Shown: positions 25,234 through 32,813 of the stretch, one piece after another
Layout of the letters: each line of letters starts with the position of its first letter
How positions within the stretch are numbered: position 1 is the stretch's first letter
DNA from: Candidatus Falkowbacteria bacterium RIFOXYA2_FULL_47_19
Lineage (GTDB): Bacteria; Patescibacteriota; Patescibacteriia; Patescibacteriales; UBA12075
Direction of reading: 5' to 3'
NCBI GenBank assembly: GCA_001780275.1
Contig: MFGB01000025.1
Span: 1 to 35,137, forward strand
Length of the DNA: 35,137 nucleotides
Position numbers and translations under genes: made by a program
Notes under the pieces: generated by a model
Seen by the model: only the letters and a program-made list of their open reading frames with translations
Told to the model about the DNA's origin: nothing
Database searches by the model: none

Positions 25234-25328
25234 CCGATATTGGAAATTAGATATCAGATATTATGCCGCAGTTGTAAGCGTTCCGATAGATTTAAAGTAT
25301 GATAATATCCAATATCTAATATCTAATT
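25234..25328. repeat. Intergenic inverted repeat, family B
   Basis: Left arm GATATTGGAAATTAGATATC from 25236; right arm ATATCCAATATCTAATATCT to about 25327. The centre, including GCGTTCCGATAG and TATGATAATATCC, resembles the copy at 20973-21052. The arm ends about 24 bases before the next ATG, with TATCAT at 25328-25333. Confidence 0.8.
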
Positions 25329-25350
25329 ATCATTTAAAACAGTAAAAGCT

Positions 25351-27123
25351 ATGGATATGAAAAAACTATTTTTTAAATTGTTCCTATTCTGCTTTATAAT
25401 ATCCGGTTTGATGCCGTTTTTTAACGCCCCGGCTGAAGCCGCGGGAGCGACTTTATTTTTGTCTCCGGCGGCCGGCACTTACGCGGTCGGTAAAAGTTTT
25501 ACCGTTAATGTGATGGTAAATAGCGGCGGCGGAGTCGGCGTCAACGCAGCCGAAGGAACGATCAAGTACGACCCCGCTTATTTAAGCATCGGCAGCTTAT
25601 CTAAAACCGGCACTATTTTCAGTCTTTGGACGGCTGAGCCGGTTTTTTCCAACACGGAAGGAAAAATAAGCTTCGGCGGCGGTTCCCCGAGCGCTTATAA
25701 GGGAGCGGCCGGTTCTATCTTTTCCATAAATTTTACGGCTAAAAAAGCCGGAGAGACCGCCGTTAATTTCACTTCCGGCATAGTCCTGGCCGCGGACGGC
25801 AAGGGCACGAACGTTTTTTCCGGCTTCGGTCAGGCTAAATACGTTTTAGAAGATAAGGCCGGCGGAGAGGAAACGCCAAAGCCCAAACCTAAAGACGAGC
25901 CGAAAAAAGACGAACCGAAAGGTATTCTACCCCCGACCCCGGAAATATCATCCCCCACGCATCCGGAAACCGATATCTGGTACACCGATAACCGTCCGGA
26001 ATTCGAATGGAAAATATTATCCGATCTCACGAACGTAAGCTACCTGATTAATGATAATCCGACCGCGGACCCCGGAGTAACGCCGGAGGGGATAGTTGAA
26101 ACCAAAAAATTCGATCCGGTCAAAGACGGGACGTGGTATTTCCATCTTAAATACCAGAATCGCTATGGCTGGGGAAATCCCGCTCATCGGAAATTCATGG
26201 TCGATTCGACTCCTCCTGAATCGTTCCGGGTAACCGTGGATAACGAAAGCGATTCAACCAACCCGACGCCGAAAATAATATTTAAGACCACCGATAAAAC
26301 ATCGGGACTTGATTATTATGGTTTGCAGATTGGAACACAATCGATAAGACTGTCGGTGGCTGAAATGGAGCAAGGGTTTTACCGGCCGTCCGCCTTAGCC
26401 CCGGGGGAATACCACATGGACGTGGCGGCTTTCGACAAGGCCGGCAACGCGGCCTCCTCTTCCGCGACCTTTACGGTGGATTCGCTCAAAGCCCCGATCA
26501 TTACCGATTTGCCCAAGATCATGGATCGGCGCGAAGACCTTATTGTCCGCGGCACGTCTTTTTATCCGCGGGTAACGGTTAAATTATTTATCGGCCAAAG
26601 CGATAAGGATATCAAGGAGTTTTCCACCCAGACCGATGATCAGGGTAATTGGTCCTACTTCCATGCCGAGAAGCTGGCCAGAGGCAATTACAAGGTTTGG
26701 GCCAAGATCATCGATGGCCGCGGAGCGCAAAGCCTTGACAGCACGGTCAATATCTTGACGGTCATATCGCCGGCTATTATGGAGGCTTACGGCTGGTGGA
26801 TATTATTCCTGCTCCTGGCCATTATCATGATCCTGACTTTTTATATACTATACCAAAGAAATAAATTCCGTACCGAAAAAATGAGGATCAAGAGCGAAAC
26901 CGAAGAGATGAAACAGAAATTATCGAAAATATTCGCGGCGCTCCGGGAAGAGGTCGATGAGCTTATCGAATTAGCCGACAAGAAACCCGGCCTGTCGGAA
27001 TCGGAACAGAGGATCAAGGAAAAATTAGAAGAATCATTGGATATATCAGAAGAATTTATCGGTAAGGAGGTGGATGATATCGAGAAAGAGATCAAGCTGG
27101 ATGAGAAGGATGGCGTTAAATAG
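25351..27123 (+). CDS. Cohesin-domain membrane protein with cytoplasmic coiled coil
   Basis: 590 aa; ATG 25351 or 25357. Signal peptide about 1-31 (AEA-AG). Residues 33-165 match a cohesin: LFLSPAAGTYAVGKSFTVNV, NAAEGTIKYDPAYLSI, KISFGGGSPSAYKGAAGSIF, GIVLAADGKGTNV. A Lys/Pro/Glu linker follows, then Ig-like domains (TWYFHLKYQNRYGWGNPAH, GEYHMDVAAFDKAGN, NWSYFHAEKL). One membrane segment lies at about 480-501 (WWILFLLLAIIMILTFYIL), then a highly charged coiled coil of about 85 residues inside the cell. This topology suits a receptor that holds dockerin proteins outside and contacts cytoplasmic partners. The dockerin protein at 22681 is the obvious candidate partner (inference). Confidence 0.83.
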   Translation: MDMKKLFFKLFLFCFIISGLMPFFNAPAEAAGATLFLSPAAGTYAVGKSFTVNVMVNSGGGVGVNAAEGTIKYDPAYLSIGSLSKTGTIFSLWTAEPVFSNTEGKISFGGGSPSAYKGAAGSIFSINFTAKKAGETAVNFTSGIVLAADGKGTNVFSGFGQAKYVLEDKAGGEETPKPKPKDEPKKDEPKGILPPTPEISSPTHPETDIWYTDNRPEFEWKILSDLTNVSYLINDNPTADPGVTPEGIVETKKFDPVKDGTWYFHLKYQNRYGWGNPAHRKFMVDSTPPESFRVTVDNESDSTNPTPKIIFKTTDKTSGLDYYGLQIGTQSIRLSVAEMEQGFYRPSALAPGEYHMDVAAFDKAGNAASSSATFTVDSLKAPIITDLPKIMDRREDLIVRGTSFYPRVTVKLFIGQSDKDIKEFSTQTDDQGNWSYFHAEKLARGNYKVWAKIIDGRGAQSLDSTVNILTVISPAIMEAYGWWILFLLLAIIMILTFYILYQRNKFRTEKMRIKSETEEMKQKLSKIFAALREEVDELIELADKKPGLSESEQRIKEKLEESLDISEEFIGKEVDDIEKEIKLDEKDGVK

Positions 27124-27154
27124 GCCGTATTCGGATATTTGATCTTGAATATTT

Positions 27155-27184
27155 AAGGCGGCGCATTTTATGCGCCGCCTTTTG
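27155..27184 (+). terminator. Strong intrinsic terminator
   Basis: Perfect 11-bp stem, AAGGCGGCGCA (27155-27165) with TGCGCCGCCTT (27171-27181), loop of five, then TT. A second GC-rich hairpin follows: GGAGACGCG at 27203-27211 with CGCGTCTCC at 27218-27226. Confidence 0.85.
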
Positions 27185-27241
27185 ACGTTAAATTTTCCCG
27201 CGGGAGACGCGATCAGCCGCGTCTCCGCGTGTCTGCGTGTC

Positions 27242-27270
27242 TTGTAAAAATTTTTTTTCTTTGCTATAAT
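27242..27270 (+). promoter_or_regulatory. Promoter TTGTAA-17-TATAAT for a probably leaderless mRNA
   Basis: -35 TTGTAA at 27242-27247, 17-bp spacer, extended -10 TGC-TATAAT at 27262-27270. The ATG at 27279 is eight bases past the -10, so transcription starts at or next to the start codon. The nearby CAGGG would lie upstream of the transcript. Confidence 0.7.
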
Positions 27271-27278
27271 CAGGGTAT

Positions 27279-27872
27279 ATGAAAGAACTGCGACTTAATG
27301 ACGGCGGACGCGCGCTGGTGATCGTGGCGCACCCGGACGACGAGACGATCTGGATGGGTGGCGCTCTTCTGCGATTTTCAAAAATAAAGTGGACGATTCT
27401 TTCGCTCTGTCGCGCGTCGGACTCTGACCGGCGGCCGAAGTTTTTCCGGGTCTGTGAACGCTATGGCGCGAAGGGGATAATAGCCGACCTGGACGATGAG
27501 GATAAGTTAAGCTTCAAAAATACTTTGCCGGTCATAAAAAAAATCATCAAAGAGGAAGTCGGCCGAGCGAGGTTCGATTATTTGTTTACCCACAACGCCA
27601 ACGGCGAATACGGGCATCCCCGGCACAAAGGCGCATATCAGGCCATTAAGGAAATGATCAAAGACGGGGAATTAAGCGCCGATAAAGTTTTTTTCTTCGC
27701 TTATGATCCGGTCGGAAAACACAAGGTTAAAGTCGGAAAAAACGCTGATACTAACCTGAAATTAACATCGGACGAATTTAAGGAAAAAAAACGGATCGTG
27801 GCGGAAATGTACGGTTATCCGCATGACGGAATCGATGTCGGATACTGTACGGATGTCGAAGGTTTTAGTTAA
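27279..27872 (+). CDS. PIG-L/LmbE-family deacetylase
   Basis: 197 aa. The zinc-binding motif A17-H-P-D-D-E22 follows a beta strand (ALVIVAH), with WMGG after it, and the second metal motif is H113-P-R-H116 in GEYGHPRHKGAY. The family removes acetyl groups from N-acetylglucosamine-containing substrates, for example in GPI, mycothiol and bacillithiol pathways or surface glycans. A GT4 glycosyltransferase follows on the same strand and a glycan block converges from the other side, so a role in making a deacetylated sugar on a surface glycan is likely. The substrate cannot be told from sequence. Confidence 0.87.
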   Translation: MKELRLNDGGRALVIVAHPDDETIWMGGALLRFSKIKWTILSLCRASDSDRRPKFFRVCERYGAKGIIADLDDEDKLSFKNTLPVIKKIIKEEVGRARFDYLFTHNANGEYGHPRHKGAYQAIKEMIKDGELSADKVFFFAYDPVGKHKVKVGKNADTNLKLTSDEFKEKKRIVAEMYGYPHDGIDVGYCTDVEGFS

Positions 27873-27910
27873 TTGTTTTTAGTTTATAGCTTTTAGGTTT
27901 TAGTTTATGG
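27873..27910. repeat. Direct repeat family E, copy 1
   Basis: TTTTTAGTTTATAGCTTTTA at about 27876-27895, followed by GGTTTTAGTTTATGG. The word TTTTAGTTTATAGC recurs at 29120-29133, so the GT4 gene is bracketed by direct copies. Confidence 0.6.
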
Positions 27911-27966
27911 CTTTTGGGAATATATTCCTGAAAGCCGGAGGCTATAACCAAGAGCTGATTAAAATT

Positions 27967-29112
27967 ATGAAAATCGCGGTGTTACACGCTTATCCTCCGG
28001 AGCCGGACGGATTGTCGATCCAGGGGTATCTTCTTTATCGCGGGCTTAAAAAGATCGGGATCGATTGTATGCCTTGCCATTATAACCCCAGCTTCCAAAA
28101 GCAATGGGTCCTATCCGCTTATAAACCCGACGTGGCCATAGGCATCGGCTCCTGGACCTATACGCCGAATATCGTTACAAGCCCTCAGAATAACGGCGTA
28201 ACTCCCATACCCTGGTTCGTGGCCAACGGCTGGGTCGCCAATTACCACAAGATTTTAAGCGAATTGCCTTTAGGCTTCACGACCAGCCAGTGGGTAAAGG
28301 ATACTTTTAAGCGCGACGGCGTGGACGTAAAGAATTATAAAGTCCTGCCGATCGGGTTCGATCCGGAGGAGATCAAGCCGATTCCGCGGACGGATCCGAA
28401 GATCGTGTGCCTGCGCGAGATGCTCGGTGTCCAGCCCCACGAGAAGATGATCCTGACCGTCGGCGGCGACGCGACCAGCAAGGGCGCCCAGGAGATGTTT
28501 AAGGCTTTGGCCGAGATCGACAAGGATTTCAAGGATTGGAAATACGTTATAAAGGCGTCGGAGAGCGAATGCGCCGAGGGCCACAACGAGGAAGAGGATA
28601 ACCTGATCGATGAATTGGAACTGGACCGTGGCAAGATCGTCCGGCTTTCGGGCATGTATTCTCATGATTTTATGGCCTATCTTCTCTCGGCCTGCGATAT
28701 TTACGCGGCCCCCAGCCGCCTCGAAGGCTTCGGCATGATCCAGATGGAGGCGAACGCCTGCGGCCGGCCGGTAATTTCGATCAATGTCGGCGGTCCGGTG
28801 GATACGATCGTGCATGGCCGGACCGGCTTTTTGGCCGAAGTCGGGGAGACGGTCAAGCTTCACGAAGAATTCGCTTACGAATGGATGGGTTTTGACGCTG
28901 ATTATAAGATAAAATTCGATAAACCGAAGGTTTTTGCTTACCGCGCGAGCATTCCGGATCTGGTAAAATATACGAAACAGCTTTTGACCGACGATAAGTT
29001 AAGGGAGGAGATGGGCCAGAACGGCTACGAGCACGCTATGCAGAATTTCCAATATCCGGATGTCGCAAAAAAAGCGGTCGGCATGATTCAGGAAACCTTG
29101 GGGATAGAATAG
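27967..29112 (+). CDS. GT4-family glycosyltransferase
   Basis: 381 aa from ATG 27967 (MKIAVLHAYPPEPDG), the usual start of a GT-B N-terminal domain. A longer frame from 27907 adds 20 residues overlapping a repeat. Features are the N-terminal GIGSWTYTP region, the hinge TVGGDATSKGAQEMFKAL, and the E-x7-E donor site PSRLEGFGMIQMEANACGRP followed by GGPVDTI. This class transfers a nucleotide-activated sugar with retention, usually in the cytoplasm for a surface glycan. PIG-L deacetylase is upstream. It could resemble a BshA-type step, but no BshC is present and the acceptor is unknown. Confidence 0.87.
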   Translation: MKIAVLHAYPPEPDGLSIQGYLLYRGLKKIGIDCMPCHYNPSFQKQWVLSAYKPDVAIGIGSWTYTPNIVTSPQNNGVTPIPWFVANGWVANYHKILSELPLGFTTSQWVKDTFKRDGVDVKNYKVLPIGFDPEEIKPIPRTDPKIVCLREMLGVQPHEKMILTVGGDATSKGAQEMFKALAEIDKDFKDWKYVIKASESECAEGHNEEEDNLIDELELDRGKIVRLSGMYSHDFMAYLLSACDIYAAPSRLEGFGMIQMEANACGRPVISINVGGPVDTIVHGRTGFLAEVGETVKLHEEFAYEWMGFDADYKIKFDKPKVFAYRASIPDLVKYTKQLLTDDKLREEMGQNGYEHAMQNFQYPDVAKKAVGMIQETLGIE

Positions 29113-29118
29113 TATGAG

Positions 29119-29147
29119 GTTTTAGTTTATAGCTGTTAGTTTTTAGG
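29119..29147. repeat. Direct repeat family E, copy 2
   Basis: GTTTTAGTTTATAGCTGTTA followed by GTTTTTAG, directly after the GT4 stop codon. It matches the copy before the GT4 gene. Confidence 0.6.
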
Positions 29148-29152
29148 GATAA

Positions 29153-29183
29153 AAAAAGCGTTCCTGATAAGGGATCGCTTTTT
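29153..29183. terminator. Bidirectional terminator between convergent genes
   Basis: AAAAAGCG (29153-29160) pairs with CGCTTTTT (29176-29183). The A-run and T-run serve both directions, ending the plus-strand GT4 gene and the minus-strand gene that stops at 29199. Confidence 0.8.
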
Positions 29184-29198
29184 AGATTTTCAGGTATT

Positions 29199-30350
29199 TC
29201 AAAAAAATATTACTTTCTTCCGCTTCACGCATTCATAAGCGTAGATATAAGTCCCGGCGGACCAGGCCTGGTAAGGTTCGCCTTTGGGTTCGCCGCTTTT
29301 GCCATGAAGCCATTCGTTGAATTCATAGCCTTCGCAAAAATCGCGGGTGATTAGTTTTTTTAAATTGCCTTCAGCCAGACGCTCAAGCTCCTGTCCGGCT
29401 TTTTTGAATTTTTTCATTTTGACCAGGGCGACGACATAAAAAGCGCCGATCATCGGCCAGATACCGGCGTTGGAATATTCCAGCGGCCGGCGAGCGTCGC
29501 ATTTTTCAAAATAAGTATGCCAGCCCGGATCGCCTTTTTTAAGGGGCGGCCAGATCGTTTTGCAGGGATAGGGTCTGTCTATTTTATTTTTTTCAATATA
29601 GCGCAATATGCTTTTAGCGATCTTGTCCGTAGCCAAACCGGTGATGATGGCCAATAAGTTGGCCAGGCAGTCAAACCAGTCTTCGGTCTCGCGGTCGCCG
29701 TCATGGTCTTTCCATATCCAGGGGCGGTAATAACCGAGGCGCGCGTCCCAAAGCGACAAATACTTTTGGATTTCGCCGTTAACGATGGATTTGATGTGGG
29801 CCGCCAGTTCGTTATTGCCGGTAGCCCTCAAAACCGCGTACTCAAGGGCCTGGGTGTGCAAGACCCGGCCGTATTTGTGCGGAAAAGCGTCCATCCAATC
29901 CATCGTCGGCTGTTGGACGATAAGCTTGTCCTCGTTCGGGTCCTGGTATAAAAGCCAGCTTAAAGCCCGGTCAATATTATCTTTATGCGCCGCGATAAGC
30001 CCGTGATCCCGGTAAGCGCGGGCATAGACGTAGTGCCCAAGTATATACCATTGCGGCGCATCAATAGAGTTAAAGGTAACGTCCGACTGGCGTTCGGTGT
30101 TGTAAGAGCCGACGCAGTTCGGTATAAGACCCCGCTCGGTTTGGTTGGCTGTCAGGAGGTCCAGGCTGTTTTTAAAAGGCTTTTTAAATTTATCGCCGAC
30201 CAGGGACGCGCCCAAGGAGGTGATCATGGAGTCGCGCGCCCAGGTCGCCTCGTAGCCGCCCGGTAGGCCGGAAGCGTAAAAACCCTGTTTCTTAGTACAG
30301 GCAAAAAGAATTTCTATGGCTTTTGCGTAGGCTTGATTGATTGTGGACAT
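29199..30350 (-). CDS. (alpha/alpha)6-toroid glycoside hydrolase, GH100/amylo-alpha-1,6-glucosidase-like
   Basis: 383 aa from ATG 30350 (MSTINQAYAK). The longer frame translates the adjacent family A repeat (MFVSLFLVSCVFSIF). No signal peptide, so it is cytoplasmic. Features typical of debranching/neutral-invertase-type toroids are YEATWARDSMITSLG, NQTERGLIPNCVG, PTMDWMDAFPHKYGRVLHTQ and a CLANLLAIITGLA helix. Acidic residues in TWARD and DWMDAF are candidate catalytic residues. It is shorter than fused debranching enzymes. It lies last in a minus-strand trio with a GT4-toroid fusion and GH130, so it probably handles an intracellular oligosaccharide or storage glycan. Family choice between GH100 and GDE is uncertain. 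Confidence 0.72.
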   Translation of the reverse strand: MSTINQAYAKAIEILFACTKKQGFYASGLPGGYEATWARDSMITSLGASLVGDKFKKPFKNSLDLLTANQTERGLIPNCVGSYNTERQSDVTFNSIDAPQWYILGHYVYARAYRDHGLIAAHKDNIDRALSWLLYQDPNEDKLIVQQPTMDWMDAFPHKYGRVLHTQALEYAVLRATGNNELAAHIKSIVNGEIQKYLSLWDARLGYYRPWIWKDHDGDRETEDWFDCLANLLAIITGLATDKIAKSILRYIEKNKIDRPYPCKTIWPPLKKGDPGWHTYFEKCDARRPLEYSNAGIWPMIGAFYVVALVKMKKFKKAGQELERLAEGNLKKLITRDFCEGYEFNEWLHGKSGEPKGEPYQAWSAGTYIYAYECVKRKKVIFF

Positions 30351-30360
30351 AAAGATGGAA

Positions 30361-30479
30361 AAGACACAAGATACAAGAAACAAGGATACAAACAAATCTT
30401 AAATCACAAATTTCAAACACCAAGCGGGTTTGAATTTTGAATTTTGCTTGTAACATGCATCTTGTTTCCCTGTATCTTA
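30361..30479. repeat. Family A inverted repeat without a gene
   Basis: Left arm AAGACACAAGATACAAGAAA with CAAGGATACAAACAAATC, and a degenerate right arm TTGCTTGTAACATGCATCTT with CCCTGTATCTTA. Here it lies between two minus-strand genes, so its GATACAA arm faces the start codon of the toroid gene. Confidence 0.8.
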
Positions 30480-30498
30480 TTTTTCTTGTTTTTGGAAT

Positions 30499-32745
30499 TT
30501 ACTTTTCAATCTCTTCTATGGCCAGTCTCGCCAGAAAATATGATAACGTCGATTCGGCGCCTTGGTTGAAATTAAGCGAATATCTTCCCAGGCCGTCATA
30601 GCAGCCGCCCGTCGCTTCGTCGTAGACCATCTGGTTCAGGTGATTCTTGCCCAGGAACCAGTAAAACGCCATTTCGGCCTTGTCTTTGTATATTTTCTTT
30701 TTCGTCACTTTGTGGGCCATTACCAGGGCCTCGGTGGCGGAAGCGGCGTCTTCCGGCTGTTGGTCGTAATAAGCCCGTTTGCCGTTGCGGAAATACCAGC
30801 CGTCCTGGCCGATCGGGGAAAAATATTCTTTATTTTCGAAAGTGGTGGATATAAGGAACTGAAGGCTTTTTTCCGCGATATTGAGGTATTTTTTGTCTTT
30901 TGTCACCCGGTAAGCGTGGTATAAGGCTTCCGGAAGTTTATAATTCGAATAGGTCAGGCAATCCTCGAACCATTGCCAATTCCGGTCGGACGAGATCTTT
31001 TGCTGGTATGACCATTCTTCCAATAAGCGATTACTTAGTTTTTCGATCAGGGCCGTTACCTTGGCCGATTGTTCGTCCGTCTGTCCGGCAGCGGCCATGG
31101 CTTCCGCCAGGCGGGAAAGGCCGATGATCGAAAAGGCTACGCCCCGCAGGGAACTAAGCTCAAAGTTTGATTCTATCGACTTATCGAGTATTTTTCTGGC
31201 TTTAGATATAATATCATCCGGAAGGTCTTTATTGCCGACAACGGTTCCAAGGGCCCAGATCGCCCGTCCGAAAGAATCGTCGCTTTCGTTTATATCGTTG
31301 TAGGTCCGCTGGTAGCTTACGAAATTATGGAAGCGGCCGTTCGGTTTCTGCGTGAACTCCATGAACTTAAGATAAATATTTATGAGGTTTAAAGTGCTTT
31401 TAACGCGGTGCCGGCCGTAGCGGATGGCGCAGCCCAGTAAAGCCCGGGTATTGTCATCAAGGCAGTAGCCGGAGTGCGTATCCGGTTTCGTGTGTACAGC
31501 GAACTGGATGATGCCGAAATCGTCGGTCAGGGTTTTTATGTAGTCGAGGCTTATTGCCGGGAGTTTGCCCTTTTCCTGCGGAACGATCTTCGCGAATCGG
31601 TTGAAGAGCTTGAAGTAAGAGAGGGCGACGTTTTGCCAGGTCATGAAGCGCGTATAGAAATAGGTATTTTTGATCATTTCCTTGCGGGCTTTCGGGTCGG
31701 ATAAGAGTTCCAGGAGAGCGGCCTTGATATCTTTGGAGTTGCGGAAGCGGACCAATATGCCCCGTTCGTGGTTCAGGACGCTTTTCGCGTATTGGCTGGG
31801 AGTGGCGATCGCCGGACAGCCGCAGGCCATGGCGTCGGAGAGCGACCCGGAAGAGGCCTGTTCGCGCGAGAGCATGGGATAAACGTAAATATCCGTGGCT
31901 TTCAGGAAATCGACCACCTCTTTTTCCTCCAGATAGCGGTCATAGAATTTAACATGGTCCTTGAGGTTGTGCTTAACGATCAGGCGTCTTAGTTTATTGC
32001 GGTATTTTTCGCCCTCGCGTTTGAGCACCTGAGGATGGGTGGCGCCGATAATAAGATAAAGGACGTCGGGATAGACGGCGACAACGTCCGGCAGGGCTTC
32101 GATCGCGTATTCGATGCCTTTATCCCGGCTGATCATGCCGAAAGTCGAGATTATCGTCCGGCCCGAAAGGTTGAGTTTTTGTTTAGCTTTTGATTTTGAC
32201 GGGAAAGGCACGTGAAAAACCCCGTGAGGGATGACGTGTATCTTGTTTTGGTCCACGTGGTAGACGGTGCGCAGGATCTCCTTGGCGCGGCTGTTCATTA
32301 CCACGATGGCGGCTGATTTTTTGGCGATGACCTCGCCCACTTTCCGCATCTTATCGTCCGGCCGCGGCAGGACGGTATGCATGGTGATCACCACGGGCTT
32401 ATTCAGGAGTTCGATGAAGGGTATCAGAAATTCGCCCTGTTCTCCGCCGAAGAGGCCGTACTCGTGCTGGATATTGACGAGTCTTATTTCCTGTGACTTA
32501 TTGATCTCGTTGGCACGATTAATATAATCTTCGATCTCGGTTTCGTTGATCTGCATGACGACTTTCCGCGGATAATTATAGATCGAAGAGCCGTTGGAAT
32601 TTATCGCGCAGATCCGGCTTTTTATCTCCGGATTGAATTCTTTGTCGATAGCGGTCGTCAGACGCTTGGTAAAGGTGGCGATACCGCATTCCCGGGGGGG
32701 GTACGAGGCGACATAGAGGATGCCGGGATTTTTAGATTTGGACAT
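30499..32745 (-). CDS. GT4 glycosyltransferase fused to a C-terminal alpha-toroid domain
   Basis: 748 aa, about twice a normal GT4. The N-terminal 390 residues are a GT-B enzyme: YPPRECGIATFTKRL, TMHTVLPRPD, VIPHGVFHVPFP, TFGMISRDKGIEYAIEALP, and the donor region SREQASSGSLSDAMACGCPA. Its Glu-Ser-Gly-Ser arrangement replaces the more usual E-x7-E with EQASSGSLSD. Residues from about 395 to 745 form a helical toroid of the epimerase/glycosidase type, with DDNTRALLGCAIRYG, ESDDSFGRAIWALG, WQWFEDCLTYSNYKLPEAL and QPEDAASATEALVMAH. The fusion suggests that one chain both builds and trims or binds a glycan. It sits between the GH130 and toroid genes. Confidence 0.83.
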   Translation of the reverse strand: MSKSKNPGILYVASYPPRECGIATFTKRLTTAIDKEFNPEIKSRICAINSNGSSIYNYPRKVVMQINETEIEDYINRANEINKSQEIRLVNIQHEYGLFGGEQGEFLIPFIELLNKPVVITMHTVLPRPDDKMRKVGEVIAKKSAAIVVMNSRAKEILRTVYHVDQNKIHVIPHGVFHVPFPSKSKAKQKLNLSGRTIISTFGMISRDKGIEYAIEALPDVVAVYPDVLYLIIGATHPQVLKREGEKYRNKLRRLIVKHNLKDHVKFYDRYLEEKEVVDFLKATDIYVYPMLSREQASSGSLSDAMACGCPAIATPSQYAKSVLNHERGILVRFRNSKDIKAALLELLSDPKARKEMIKNTYFYTRFMTWQNVALSYFKLFNRFAKIVPQEKGKLPAISLDYIKTLTDDFGIIQFAVHTKPDTHSGYCLDDNTRALLGCAIRYGRHRVKSTLNLINIYLKFMEFTQKPNGRFHNFVSYQRTYNDINESDDSFGRAIWALGTVVGNKDLPDDIISKARKILDKSIESNFELSSLRGVAFSIIGLSRLAEAMAAAGQTDEQSAKVTALIEKLSNRLLEEWSYQQKISSDRNWQWFEDCLTYSNYKLPEALYHAYRVTKDKKYLNIAEKSLQFLISTTFENKEYFSPIGQDGWYFRNGKRAYYDQQPEDAASATEALVMAHKVTKKKIYKDKAEMAFYWFLGKNHLNQMVYDEATGGCYDGLGRYSLNFNQGAESTLSYFLARLAIEEIEK

Positions 32746-32747
32746 TT

Positions 32748-32784
32748 TTAGGATTGGCGATTGCCGATTTACGATTGCCGATTA
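32748..32784. repeat. Family D repeat arm before the GT4-toroid start
   Basis: GGATTGGCGATTGCCGATTT then ACGATTGCCGATT. Read on the minus strand it runs to within about two bases of the GT4-toroid ATG, just as family D abuts the Hsp20 start on the plus strand. There is no second arm. Confidence 0.65.
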
Positions 32785-32813
32785 ATATGCGGACAAGCGA
32801 CGGCAAGTCAACA

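Noticed and set aside
27279..29112. Bacillithiol-type BshB/BshA pair
   Set aside because: PIG-L next to GT4 fits, but no BshC is present and the nearby genes point to a polysaccharide.
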